A program made the position numbers and the translations under genes. Positions 14,379 through 22,471 of a stretch of 38,177 bases of DNA are shown piece by piece. Every line of letters begins with the position of its first letter. Position 1 is the stretch's first letter. The notes under the pieces were generated by a model, which saw nothing but the letters and a program-made list of their open reading frames with translations, did not search any database and was not told where the DNA came from. Source of the stretch: Candidatus Methanomethylophilus sp. UBA78 (GTDB lineage: Archaea; Thermoplasmatota; Thermoplasmata; Methanomassiliicoccales; Methanomethylophilaceae). The DNA is taken from positions 213 to 38,389 of the forward strand of contig DARY01000011.1 in the NCBI GenBank assembly GCA_002503545.1. The letters are read 5' to 3'.

Positions 14379-14404
14379 GCGCATCGTACAAGGAAGGAAT
14401 CATT

Positions 14405-14794
14405 ATGGCAGAGTGGGAGATGAAGGAGCTCAGGGAGCTCAAAATCGGAAGGTACGTGAACATCGACGATTGCCCTTGCAAGATCGTCTCGATCACCACC
14501 TCCAAGCCCGGAAAGCACGGGTCTGCAAAAGCAAGCATCGAGGCCGTCGACATTTTCACCGGCGCCAAGAAATCCATCAACGCACCCGTCAGCGCCAAGG
14601 TGCAGGTCCCCGTCATCGACAAGAGGAAGGGACAGGTCATCTCCATCGACGAGGCCAACAAGGAGATCCAGATCATGGACCTCGAGACCTTCGAGACTTT
14701 CACCATGCCCATCAACGACGACCACGAGAGTGTCCTCGCCGACGGCGCAGAGGTCCTGTACATCGTGGCGATGGACAGGATGAAACTGATGTGA
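14405..14794 (+). CDS. eif5A: Translation factor aIF5A (hypusine-containing)
   Basis: aIF5A binds the ribosome and relieves stalling, and it needs the spermidine-derived hypusine on one lysine. The 129-residue protein carries the hypusination loop SKPGKHGSAK, with the modified lysine at K37, and the expected C-terminal OB-fold. The start ATG has AGGAAGGAA 7 nt upstream, so unlike several neighbours it is translated with a Shine-Dalgarno site from a long leader. Agmatinase follows 12 nt downstream, which links the factor to supply of polyamine for its modification. Confidence 0.96.
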   Translation: MAEWEMKELRELKIGRYVNIDDCPCKIVSITTSKPGKHGSAKASIEAVDIFTGAKKSINAPVSAKVQVPVIDKRKGQVISIDEANKEIQIMDLETFETFTMPINDDHESVLADGAEVLYIVAMDRMKLM

Positions 14795-14806
14795 GGTCGG
14801 ATACAG

Positions 14807-15670
14807 ATGGTGTACGGGGTAACCTACGCGGATGCCGACGCCGAGTACAACGACGCGGATGCGGTGATCTTCGGGGTCCCGTACGACCACACTGCCAGTT
14901 TCAAGGCCGGAGCCCGCGAGGCTCCGACCGCCGTGAGACGGGCATCGTACAATTTTGAAGAGTTCCATTTCGAGCACGGATTGGACCAGAACAAGCCTGC
15001 GGTATGCGATTACGGCAACTGCGACGATTTCATCCTCCCCGAAGACATGATCGAGGAGGTCAAGTTCGCGGTCGGACCCTGCATCAGGGACGGTAAGTTC
15101 CCCATAATAATCGGCGGGGAGCATTCCGCCACCATACCCGTAATACAGTCGTTCGAAGCCGGCGACATAGCCCTCATGACCATCGACGCCCATCTGGACT
15201 CCAGGGACGAGTACATGGGCACCCCGAACAGCCACGCATGCGTGACCAGGAGGGCGGCCGACCACATCGGGATCGAGAACTGCTGCGCCGTCGGCGTACG
15301 CGCCATCGGCGTGGAGGAGCTCGACAGGGAGGACGTGGTCCCCCATGTCACGGCGTTCGAGGTCTTCGACCACGGCATCGAATGGGCCGTGAAGAAGGCC
15401 CTCGACGGATTCAAGGCGGACAAGGTCTACCTGTCCGTCGACATCGACGGCATAGACCCGGCGTACGCACCGGGGACCGGGACACCCGAACCCTTCGGAC
15501 TCCTGCCCTACGACGTGAAGAAGGCCATCAACCTCATAGGCGACCGTCTGGCCGGATTCGATGTCATGGAGATCTGTCCTCCGGCGGACCCGTCGGGGAT
15601 AACGTCCATCCTGGGAGCGAGGCTCATCAACGAAGCCCTCGCGGTACTCGGCAAGAACCTCCGCGCATGA
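14807..15670 (+). CDS. speB: Agmatinase (ureohydrolase family)
   Basis: Agmatinase hydrolyses agmatine to putrescine and urea. The 287-residue protein has the two-manganese ureohydrolase ligands: GGEHS (H106), DAHLDSRDEY (D127, H129, D131) and SVDIDGIDPAYAPGTGTPE (D212, D214). Being cotranscribed with aIF5A suggests the putrescine or spermidine serves hypusination. In haloarchaea an agmatinase-like enzyme has been proposed to act on agmatine already attached to aIF5A, so a protein-bound substrate is an alternative. GAGGT lies about 10 nt before the ATG. Confidence 0.92.
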   Translation: MVYGVTYADADAEYNDADAVIFGVPYDHTASFKAGAREAPTAVRRASYNFEEFHFEHGLDQNKPAVCDYGNCDDFILPEDMIEEVKFAVGPCIRDGKFPIIIGGEHSATIPVIQSFEAGDIALMTIDAHLDSRDEYMGTPNSHACVTRRAADHIGIENCCAVGVRAIGVEELDREDVVPHVTAFEVFDHGIEWAVKKALDGFKADKVYLSVDIDGIDPAYAPGTGTPEPFGLLPYDVKKAINLIGDRLAGFDVMEICPPADPSGITSILGARLINEALAVLGKNLRA

Positions 15671-15707
15671 TGCGTTTTCCCAGCATCTGGCACAATTGAT
15701 TTTGCAT

Positions 15708-15752
15708 CCCCTCGGAGAGGGGGGGGGGGACGTCCGCACCCTCATGCGGACG
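15708..15752. terminator. Two hairpins and an 11-G run between convergent speB and glmM
   Basis: CCCCTC (15708-15713) pairs with GAGGGG (15717-15722). CGTCCGCA (15731-15738) pairs perfectly with TGCGGACG (15745-15752), and its loop contains the glmM stop codon (15742-15744). Between them lies an uninterrupted run of eleven G (15719-15729). Position between two converging operons suggests a bidirectional terminator. The minus strand has a T-rich patch beyond the first stem only on the far side. Confidence 0.5.
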
Positions 15753-17094
15753 AGATGAACGACTCTACCATCTTCTGGTACCTGTCGGCGGTCTTGACAG
15801 CCTTGTCCCTATCCTTGGATTCCACGTATATCCTGAATATGGGCTCGGTGCCGGAGGGTCTGGCCAGGAGCCAGAAGTCGTTGGTGATGAGCTTCAGACC
15901 GTCGGTCCTGTCCTTGTTCTTGATGGTGGTGTGGGATTCCAGGAACTTCAGGACGGCATCCTTGAGGTCGTCCGGGCACTCCATCTTCCTCTTCTCGGTG
16001 TAATACGTGGGAAGAGCTGCCGTCTGGAAGTTCAGCGGCCCGTTCCTCACGATGCACTCCAGCATCCGGCCTATGGCCATGGCGCCATCCCGGCAGTACT
16101 GGTGGTCCGGGAAGATCAGTCCCCCGTTCTCCTCCCCGCCGAAGACGCCTCCGTCGTCCATCATCTTCCTCGCCACCACCGGGGAACCCACGGCGGTGCG
16201 GACGACCTTCCCTCCGACCGAACCGACGACGTCGTCGATGACCGACGAAGTGGCCACCGGCGTGACGACCTCCCCTCCGCCGTTGGCCATGACTATCCCC
16301 TTGGCCAGTATGGCCAGGGTCTTGTCCCCCGGGATGTAGTTGCCGTTGCCGTCGACGAAGACGCAGCGGTCGGCATCGCCGTCGTGGGCTATGCCCAGGT
16401 CGGCATGGACGTCCACCACCATCCTGCAGAGATCCGTCAGATTGTCGGCGGTCGGCTCGCTGGGATGTCCGGGGAACTCGCCCTGGGGGTTCCCGTTGAT
16501 GGTGACGGCCCTCACCCCGAGCTTCCTCAGCAGCAGCGGGGAGGTGTGGAAGGCCGCCCCGTTGGCGCAGTCGAGGACCACGGTCAGTCCGGCGGCCCTG
16601 ATGGCCTCCCTGTCCAGCTTCGATACGACGGCGTCGACGTAGGCGTCGTCGGCACCGGGGACGTGCCTGTACCCGCCGACCATGTTCCAGGGGACCTCGG
16701 GGATTATCTCGTCGTACTTGTCCTCTATCGCGGCCTCCTGTTCCTTGGATGCCTCCGTGCCGTCGGCGGCCACGACCTTGATCCCGTTGAACTCCGGGGG
16801 GTTGTGCGAGGCCGTGATCATTATCCCGCAGGCCACCGCGTCGTTCGTCTTGACGTAGTACTGGAGCGCGGGGGTGGGTATGGCGCCCAGGAACACGACG
16901 TCGCATCCGACGGACATGAGGCCGGCGGAGACGGCGGCCCGGAGCATGTCGGCCGACATGCGGGTGTCGGTCGCGACGGCCACGATACCGTGGAGCACGG
17001 TGCCTACGGCCTTGCCCATCTGCATGGCCAGCTGGATGTTCATGTCCTGGTTTATCACTCCGCGGACGCCGTTGGTCCCGAACATACGGCCCAT
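15742..17094 (-). CDS. glmM: Phosphoglucosamine mutase / phosphohexomutase
   Basis: This enzyme interconverts glucosamine 6- and 1-phosphate on the way to UDP-GlcNAc; some archaeal members also use mannose or glucose phosphates. The 450-residue protein has the four alpha-D-phosphohexomutase signatures: FGTNGVRG (5-12), the phosphoserine loop TASHNPPEFNG (S96), the magnesium loop DGDADR (238-243) and the phosphate-binding RPSGTEPIFRIY near 419. The start ATG immediately abuts the stop of the PhoU-like gene, so it is the last gene of a long minus-strand operon. Confidence 0.9.
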   Translation of the reverse strand: MGRMFGTNGVRGVINQDMNIQLAMQMGKAVGTVLHGIVAVATDTRMSADMLRAAVSAGLMSVGCDVVFLGAIPTPALQYYVKTNDAVACGIMITASHNPPEFNGIKVVAADGTEASKEQEAAIEDKYDEIIPEVPWNMVGGYRHVPGADDAYVDAVVSKLDREAIRAAGLTVVLDCANGAAFHTSPLLLRKLGVRAVTINGNPQGEFPGHPSEPTADNLTDLCRMVVDVHADLGIAHDGDADRCVFVDGNGNYIPGDKTLAILAKGIVMANGGGEVVTPVATSSVIDDVVGSVGGKVVRTAVGSPVVARKMMDDGGVFGGEENGGLIFPDHQYCRDGAMAIGRMLECIVRNGPLNFQTAALPTYYTEKRKMECPDDLKDAVLKFLESHTTIKNKDRTDGLKLITNDFWLLARPSGTEPIFRIYVESKDRDKAVKTADRYQKMVESFISSA

Positions 17095-17769
17095 TCAAAC
17101 GCCCCTGGACGTCAGCATTATGTTTATGGTGTCGCCGCACGACTTCCCGCTGTCGGCCGCCATCTCTATGGCTTCGGCCAGCTTGTCGACCAGATACAGT
17201 CCGCGGGGCTCCATGGACGAGAGGTGGGCGTGCTTTATGCAGGCGAAGTACAGTCCGTCGATTATGCGCTCCTGATCGTTCAGGGCGTCGATTTCCCTCA
17301 GGACCTTCTTGGGGTCCGTGTTGATGCTCTCGGTCGCCCCCATGAGGAACTTCGTCTCCTCTATGAGCTCTGCGGCCATATGTGCCAGCTCCGCCCATGT
17401 CTCCTTGGGGACGGATGCGCCGGTCTCGTTGAGCAGCTGGAGGTATATGGCCCCCTCCTTGGCCCAGTTGGCCACCCTGTCGGTCTGCCTTACGAAGTGG
17501 ATGAGGTTCTCCCTGTCCTGGACGGAGAGCTCGCCCCTGCTTATCTCCGCGCAGAGGCGGTCCTCCATGCGGTCCGCCTCCTCCTCGCAGAGGATGAGCC
17601 TGTCGGTGCACTTCACGGCGGCCGCCGCATCCCCCTTGACCATGCAGTCCAACGCGTTCTTGAGCTCCGCCACCGTGTCACGGACAGCCATGACATGCCC
17701 TCTGGCACCGAGGGTGACGGAATTTTCCTTCCTCTTCCCGAACCATTCAAGAATTCCCTTATCATTCAA
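17095..17769 (-). CDS. PhoU-like DUF47 protein
   Basis: The 224-residue all-helical protein matches the DUF47/PhoU-like family: ILEWFGKRKENSV near the start, repeated helices with VKCTDRLILCEEEADRMED (18 to 19 residues about position 50-70) and DINTDPKK-type turns. Family members act with phosphate permeases as regulators. The start is TTG at 17769 with GGAGG 9 nt upstream, overlapping the stop of the preceding ATPase gene. It lies between an ABC transporter and glmM rather than beside a PstSCAB or PitA transporter. That suggests it may regulate this transporter, but the ligand is unknown. Confidence 0.8.
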   Translation of the reverse strand: MNDKGILEWFGKRKENSVTLGARGHVMAVRDTVAELKNALDCMVKGDAAAAVKCTDRLILCEEEADRMEDRLCAEISRGELSVQDRENLIHFVRQTDRVANWAKEGAIYLQLLNETGASVPKETWAELAHMAAELIEETKFLMGATESINTDPKKVLREIDALNDQERIIDGLYFACIKHAHLSSMEPRGLYLVDKLAEAIEMAADSGKSCGDTINIMLTSRGV

Positions 17770-18847
17770 GGCTTATCGCCTCCGTCAATCCTTCCTTGGG
17801 TCTTTCGAACACCTGGGTCATGCTCTTGTTGAATACAAAGGTGACCCTGTCCCCTATCTTCGGGGGAGTGAGGTTGTCGGACACGTTGTAGTCCACGTAG
17901 TCCCCCGTCTCCGCAACCGTCCTCACCCTCCAGTAAGTACCCATGTACACCACGTTGACGATGTCCGCGCGGATGCCGTCATCGGCGGTGTACACGTTCT
18001 CGGGCCTGACCGATATGACCACCGGGTCGCCGTTGGCCAGGTCCGTCTTCTCGGCTTTGACCGTCTTGCCGCCTCTGAGGCGGACCTTGGTCCACCCGTT
18101 CTTCGTGCGCCCGTCGACGTATCCCTCGAGGAGGTTGGTCTCCCCGATGAAGTAGGCCGCGAACACGCTCTGCGGGTTCCTGTACATGTCTATGGGAGTG
18201 CCCGTGTCGTGCACGGTCCCCGCCTTCATGAGCACGATCCTGTCGGAGACCGACATGGCCTCCTCCTGGTCGTGGGTGACGTGCAGGACCGTTATGCCCA
18301 GTTCCTTCACGATCCTGCGGATCTCGTACCTGAGCTCCATGCGGACCCTGGCATCCAGGGCCGACAGGGGCTCGTCCAGCATTATTATCTTGGAGCCGGA
18401 GGAGAGCGCCCTTGCGATGGCGACCTTCTGCTGCTCGCCTCCGGAGAGCTCGAAGGGGAACATCCCGCTCCTGTCCAGCATGTTCACGAGGCTGAGGTAC
18501 TTCTTGGCGGTCTCCTCGCCCTCCTCGGGGGGTCTGGCACGGACCCTCGGTCCGTACTCCGCGTTCTTGAGGTTGTTCATGTTGGGGAACAGGGCTATGT
18601 TCTGGAAGACGTACCCCACGTCCCTGTCCTCCAGCGGTACGCCGGTGACGTCCCTGCCGTCGATGTAGACCCTCCCCTCCGTCGGGGTCCAGATGCCGGA
18701 GATCACGCGGATAAGACTGGTCTTGCCGCAGCCGGAGGGGCCCAGGACGGTGATGTACTCCCCCTCCTCGACCTCCAGGTTTATGTCCTTCACGGCGTAG
18801 AAATCGCCGAACCTCATGGAGACGTGCTCAAGCCTTATCTTCGACAT
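17762..18847 (-). CDS. ABC transporter ATPase 1 (spermidine/iron/sulfate importer type)
   Basis: The 361-residue protein has Walker A GPSGCGKT (36-43), Q-loop YVFQNIALFPNM, signature LSGGEQQ (134-140), Walker B IIMLDEP (154-160) and H-loop HVTHDQEEAM. A C-terminal TOBE-like region of about 120 residues follows (VVISVRPENVY). This is the CUT/POT/Fbp group of importers. I place the start at ATG 18847, 1 nt after the preceding gene, with GAGG about 11 nt upstream. The TTG at 18856 is an alternative that would mimic the start of the PhoU-like gene. Substrate cannot be read from the sequence. Confidence 0.9.
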   Translation of the reverse strand: MSKIRLEHVSMRFGDFYAVKDINLEVEEGEYITVLGPSGCGKTSLIRVISGIWTPTEGRVYIDGRDVTGVPLEDRDVGYVFQNIALFPNMNNLKNAEYGPRVRARPPEEGEETAKKYLSLVNMLDRSGMFPFELSGGEQQKVAIARALSSGSKIIMLDEPLSALDARVRMELRYEIRRIVKELGITVLHVTHDQEEAMSVSDRIVLMKAGTVHDTGTPIDMYRNPQSVFAAYFIGETNLLEGYVDGRTKNGWTKVRLRGGKTVKAEKTDLANGDPVVISVRPENVYTADDGIRADIVNVVYMGTYWRVRTVAETGDYVDYNVSDNLTPPKIGDRVTFVFNKSMTQVFERPKEGLTEAISLE

Positions 18848-18848
18848 A

Positions 18849-19991
18849 TCATTCAAGCCTCATCTCGTCTTCCAAACCGTTCTCCGGCATCCTGAAGACG
18901 GACGCCTTCTGCGGCTGCCACGTTATAGACACCTGCGTGCCCGGTTTATAGGCCTCGTATCTCCTCGAGGACCTCTGGGAGGACACTATGCCCAGGCCCT
19001 CCACCCTGGTCTCCACCGTTATGGTGGAACCCTCGTACATGACCCTCTCGACCGTCCCGCCGAAGTAACCGTCCGGGAGGACCTTCGGCAGGTGCCTGTC
19101 CTGCACGTCCTCCTTCGCCCCCACGACCTCTGGGACTGTCGCCCCGACCTTGACCGCGACGACCGCCTTCTCGCCGGCCTCCATATCCGCCGGCCTCGCC
19201 TTCACCACGATGCCGGGGGCGATCTCCACCTCCGAATGGTCGGAATCTCCGCCGACATATGTGCCAGAGAACACGTTCGACCTTCCGAGGAAGTTGGCGA
19301 TGAACGGTGTGGCGGGGTTCTGGAATATGTCCGACGGGGTCCCCACCTGGATGATCCTGCCCTTGCGTATGATGGCTATGCGGTCCGCCACCTCCATGGC
19401 CTCGTCCTGGTCGTGGGTGACGTGTATGGAGGTGAGGCCCATCTCCTTAACCATGGACTTCAGCTCCTTCCTGAGCTCTATCCTCAGACGGGCGTCCAGA
19501 GCCCTCAGCGGCTCGTCCAGGAGCAGGACCTTCGAATCGGAGGCCAACGCCCTCGCCAGAGCGGTACGCTGCTGCTGCCCGCCCGAGAGCTCGCCCGGTA
19601 TGCTGTGGACCTTCTTGCCCATGTGCACCATATCGATCATCGAGGTGGCGAGGACCTTCGTGTCCTCCTCGCTCCATCCCTTGATGACGGGGGAGAAGAC
19701 GACGTTGCCGTAGACGTCCATGTTGGGGAACAGGGCGTACCTCTGGGACAGCATGGTCGTCCTCCTCTCGCTGATGGGGACGCCGGAAACGTCCTTCCCG
19801 TCGAACAGGACGCGTCCGGAGTCCGGCTTGGTCAGCCCGCATATCATCCTCAGCGCGGTGGTCTTACCCGCACCGGTGGGTCCGAGGAGGCAGAGGTACT
19901 CCCCGTCCCTGACCGTCAGGTCCAGGCCGTCGGAGGCCTTTATGCCGCCGCTGAACTCCTTGCGGAGGTTCTCGAGCGTGATCTCAGGCAT
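18849..19991 (-). CDS. ABC transporter ATPase 2, diverged paralogue of ATPase 1
   Basis: The 380-residue protein has Walker A GPTGAGKT (37-44), a Q-loop SQRYALFPNM, signature LSGGQQQ, Walker B LLLDEPLRALDARL and HVTHDQDEAM. The C-terminal regulatory region differs clearly from that of ATPase 1 and is longer. Both ATPases follow one fused permease, so they may form a heterodimer. Its start overlaps the permease stop by 8 nt. The last codons and the start of the next gene share an 11-nt sequence (TATCATTCAAG on +) with the next junction downstream. Confidence 0.9.
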   Translation of the reverse strand: MPEITLENLRKEFSGGIKASDGLDLTVRDGEYLCLLGPTGAGKTTALRMICGLTKPDSGRVLFDGKDVSGVPISERRTTMLSQRYALFPNMDVYGNVVFSPVIKGWSEEDTKVLATSMIDMVHMGKKVHSIPGELSGGQQQRTALARALASDSKVLLLDEPLRALDARLRIELRKELKSMVKEMGLTSIHVTHDQDEAMEVADRIAIIRKGRIIQVGTPSDIFQNPATPFIANFLGRSNVFSGTYVGGDSDHSEVEIAPGIVVKARPADMEAGEKAVVAVKVGATVPEVVGAKEDVQDRHLPKVLPDGYFGGTVERVMYEGSTITVETRVEGLGIVSSQRSSRRYEAYKPGTQVSITWQPQKASVFRMPENGLEDEMRLE

Positions 19992-21615
19992 TGCGCGAAC
20001 CTCCTCTGTGGGTCAGGCGTCTGACGATCAGCATCATGACGAAGCAGATGGCGATCAGGATTATCGACGCCATCGCCGCTTCGGGGTACTGCCCGTTCTT
20101 GACCAGACCGACGATGTATATCGGGACGGTATCGACGTTGCTGCCGGCGATGGCCTGCGTCGCACCGGTCTCCCCGAGACTCCTGGTGAAGGCCAGGATG
20201 GCCCCGGCGATGACGGACGTCTTGATGACGGGCAGCAGGATCTTGTAGAACGCCTGGAAGGGTTTCGCGCCCAGGGTCATGGCCGTCTCCTCGTAGGACG
20301 GGTCGACCTCCTCGACGGCACCCGTTATGTTCCTGACGATCAGCGGATAGGTGAACGATATATGACCCAGTATGACCAGGACCAACGCGGGCAGGGCATC
20401 GGCCGTGGCGGCGGACCAGAACAGTGCCAGCGATACGCCGAGGGCGGTGGTGGGCACGATCAGCGGCACGTTGACGAGGTTGTCCAGGATGTGCACCAGC
20501 CTGTCCCCCCGGTGTCTGGCTATGTATATGGCGACCGGGACCCCGAACACTATGTCGAATGCGACCGCCGTCCCGGCTATGAAGAACGAGGTGGCCGTCG
20601 TCGAGATGAGCTTGCCGGTGTCGACGGACCCGGGATCGGTCAGGTAGGTGAAGATGTAGAAGGAGGGGATGAGGACGAAAAGGAACAGTATCAGCACGGC
20701 GAGGGAATCCTTCGCCACGGGCGCCGCACCGTGGCTCAGCCTCCTCCCCAGCTCCGGCCACACCTTCTCGGTGCTGACGCCCATCCTGGTGATTATGGAC
20801 CTCGCCACCACCAGGAGCAGGAGGGCGAAGATGATGAGGATGGTGCTGATGAGTATCATCTCGGGGGTCGCTATGACCGCACTGGTCTTGTGCTCCGCGA
20901 TGTACGTGGGTCCCGTGAAGTAGAAGGAGTTGACGCCCAGCATCTTCAGGGCGATCTGGGTGCCGCCCGTCTCGGACAGGGACCTGGCGAAGCAGAGGAT
21001 GAAACCGGTCACGAGACCGGCCCTGAAGAGGGGGAGGGTGATGGTCCTGACCGCCGTCCACCTGCTGGCCCCGAGGGTCATGGCGGCGGTCTCGTAGTTG
21101 GGCTCGATCTGCTCCAGTATGCCGGAGAGGGACCTGACCATGTACGGGTAGGTGAATATGATGTGCAGGAGGATCAGCATCATGAAGGGGGAGAGGTGGA
21201 GACCCAGACCCGGTATGTCGACGCCCTCGGGCGCCCCCCAGAACATGAGGACGGAAAGACCCAGCACGGCCGTCGGGAAGGCCAGCGGCATGTCGAGGAG
21301 AGTATCGAGGACGTTCTTCCCCTTGAAGTTCTTCCTGACCATTATCCAGGCCATCGGCAGACCGGTGATGATGTCGAATATCGTCACCACGAAGGCGAGA
21401 CCGAACGATACGGCAACGGCCCTCCAGATGACCGACATCTTCCCGGAGTCGTTGAAGACGGCGCTCACCCCGTCCCAGTCCGCGAAGATCTGGGTGATTA
21501 CGTAGACGGACGGGATAACGATGATGAAAATGAATATCGCGACTACGAGCCCGAACCATGCCTTACGGGCGCCGGAATTGTCCGATATCCTGTTTATCCT
21601 GTCCAAAAGGGACAT
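19984..21615 (-). CDS. ABC importer permease, two fused transmembrane domains
   Basis: The 543-residue membrane protein holds two copies of a type I importer permease, about 12 hydrophobic segments in total. Each half has the EAA coupling motif: NYETAAMTLGASRWTAVRTI near 170-190 and SYEETAMTLGAKPFQAFYKI near 430-450, each followed by RSLxETG. This fused layout resembles FbpB, ThiP or CysTW-like permeases. The ATG has GGAGGT 6 nt upstream and lies 21 nt after the Sm-like gene. No substrate-binding protein is encoded in this operon or anywhere in the window. Confidence 0.9.
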   Translation of the reverse strand: MSLLDRINRISDNSGARKAWFGLVVAIFIFIIVIPSVYVITQIFADWDGVSAVFNDSGKMSVIWRAVAVSFGLAFVVTIFDIITGLPMAWIMVRKNFKGKNVLDTLLDMPLAFPTAVLGLSVLMFWGAPEGVDIPGLGLHLSPFMMLILLHIIFTYPYMVRSLSGILEQIEPNYETAAMTLGASRWTAVRTITLPLFRAGLVTGFILCFARSLSETGGTQIALKMLGVNSFYFTGPTYIAEHKTSAVIATPEMILISTILIIFALLLLVVARSIITRMGVSTEKVWPELGRRLSHGAAPVAKDSLAVLILFLFVLIPSFYIFTYLTDPGSVDTGKLISTTATSFFIAGTAVAFDIVFGVPVAIYIARHRGDRLVHILDNLVNVPLIVPTTALGVSLALFWSAATADALPALVLVILGHISFTYPLIVRNITGAVEEVDPSYEETAMTLGAKPFQAFYKILLPVIKTSVIAGAILAFTRSLGETGATQAIAGSNVDTVPIYIVGLVKNGQYPEAAMASIILIAICFVMMLIVRRLTHRGGSRNA

Positions 21616-21636
21616 GGTCAGACCTCCGGCTCTCGC

Positions 21637-21882
21637 TCAGAGGATCGAGATGCTGACCACGTTGTTGCCGCGGAGCACGACGGTTCCCAGCCTTCTCTCC
21701 TCGGATCCCGGGACTGTCTCGACCGTCTCCTCGAGGGACATGTTCATGAGGTCGTCGAAACCGGCGAGCTTGCCTTCCATCACCCTTCCGTCTTTCAGAA
21801 GAAGGGAGATGCGTTTTCCTACGGATTTCTCGAGCAGGGCCTGTGGCATGGTCATATATATCGGTATCCTGTACCTCTCCAT
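21637..21882 (-). CDS. Sm-like archaeal protein (LSm/SmAP)
   Basis: SmAPs form heptameric rings that bind U-rich RNA. The 81-residue product contains the Sm1 motif (GKRISLLLKDGRVMEGKL, then GFDDLMNMSLEE) and the Sm2 motif LGTVVLRGNNVVSI. It lies between scpB and the ABC permease. A strong TATA-like ATATTATAATATATT at 21881-21895 overlaps the first codons. If used, transcription would begin near 21861 and translation would then start at ATG 21855 or 21849, giving 72 or 70 residues, a more usual SmAP length. The first ATG remains possible on read-through mRNA from scpB. Confidence 0.9.
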   Translation of the reverse strand: MERYRIPIYMTMPQALLEKSVGKRISLLLKDGRVMEGKLAGFDDLMNMSLEETVETVPGSEERRLGTVVLRGNNVVSISIL

Positions 21883-21912
21883 ATTATAATATATTGTCGA
21901 GAACGCACGGCG

Positions 21913-22470
21913 TCACTGCGTGCCGTCGGGGTTCTGGACGGACTCGTCCTCCCCGCCGCCCTCGTCCTGCCTCAGGTTGGATGCGTTGTCCTCGATCCAC
22001 TTCCTTATGGCGGCCTTGTTGTTGCTGCCTATGCCGAACTGCTCGGCGAACCTGGCCGTGGTGGAGAGCTCCACCGTCTGCCCGACGGACTTGGCGGAGA
22101 CGAAACCCATGTCCCTCAGGATGCGGACGTCGTCGTAGGCGCGCGGACCGCGGACCTTGACGAGCTTCGACTGGAGGACGGGCTGGTTGTAGGCGATGGT
22201 GCTGAGGGTGCGCATGACCCCTCCGGGCATCTCCGGTCTGGCGAAGACGCCGGCGAACTGCCGGCAGTCGGGCCTCAGCATCATCCTGTAGGTCCCGCCC
22301 GCCGTCGATATCATGATGGCGCTGCCGCGCAGGTCGTACTCCATGCGGAGGTCCTTGAGGGCGTATCTGACCGAGGCCTCGTCGAGACCGGTCTTGCCGG
22401 CTATCTCCTCCGCCTTCAGCGGACCGGTCGCCGCGAAGAGCGCCGCCTCCACCATCGTCTTGTCTTCCAA
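21913..22470 (-). CDS. scpB: Segregation and condensation protein ScpB
   Basis: ScpB is the winged-helix kite subunit that dimerises on the ScpA kleisin in the SMC condensin. The 185-residue protein has two predicted winged-helix parts: KAEEIAGKTGLDEASVRYAL (19-38) and MRTLSTIAYNQPVLQSKLVK around 86-105, the classic ScpB signature, followed by RGPRAYDDVRILRDMGFV. The C-terminal 30 residues are acidic and probably disordered. It starts 1 nt after the scpA stop and is the third gene of the smc-scpA-scpB unit. Confidence 0.93.
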   Translation of the reverse strand: MEDKTMVEAALFAATGPLKAEEIAGKTGLDEASVRYALKDLRMEYDLRGSAIMISTAGGTYRMMLRPDCRQFAGVFARPEMPGGVMRTLSTIAYNQPVLQSKLVKVRGPRAYDDVRILRDMGFVSAKSVGQTVELSTTARFAEQFGIGSNNKAAIRKWIEDNASNLRQDEGGGEDESVQNPDGTQ

Positions 22471-22471
22471 C

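Noticed and set aside
17095..21615. Phosphate (Pst) transport operon
   Set aside because: A PhoU-like gene is present, but there is no PstS-like binding protein, the permease is fused and of the Fbp/Pot type, and there are two ATPases. The substrate is left open.
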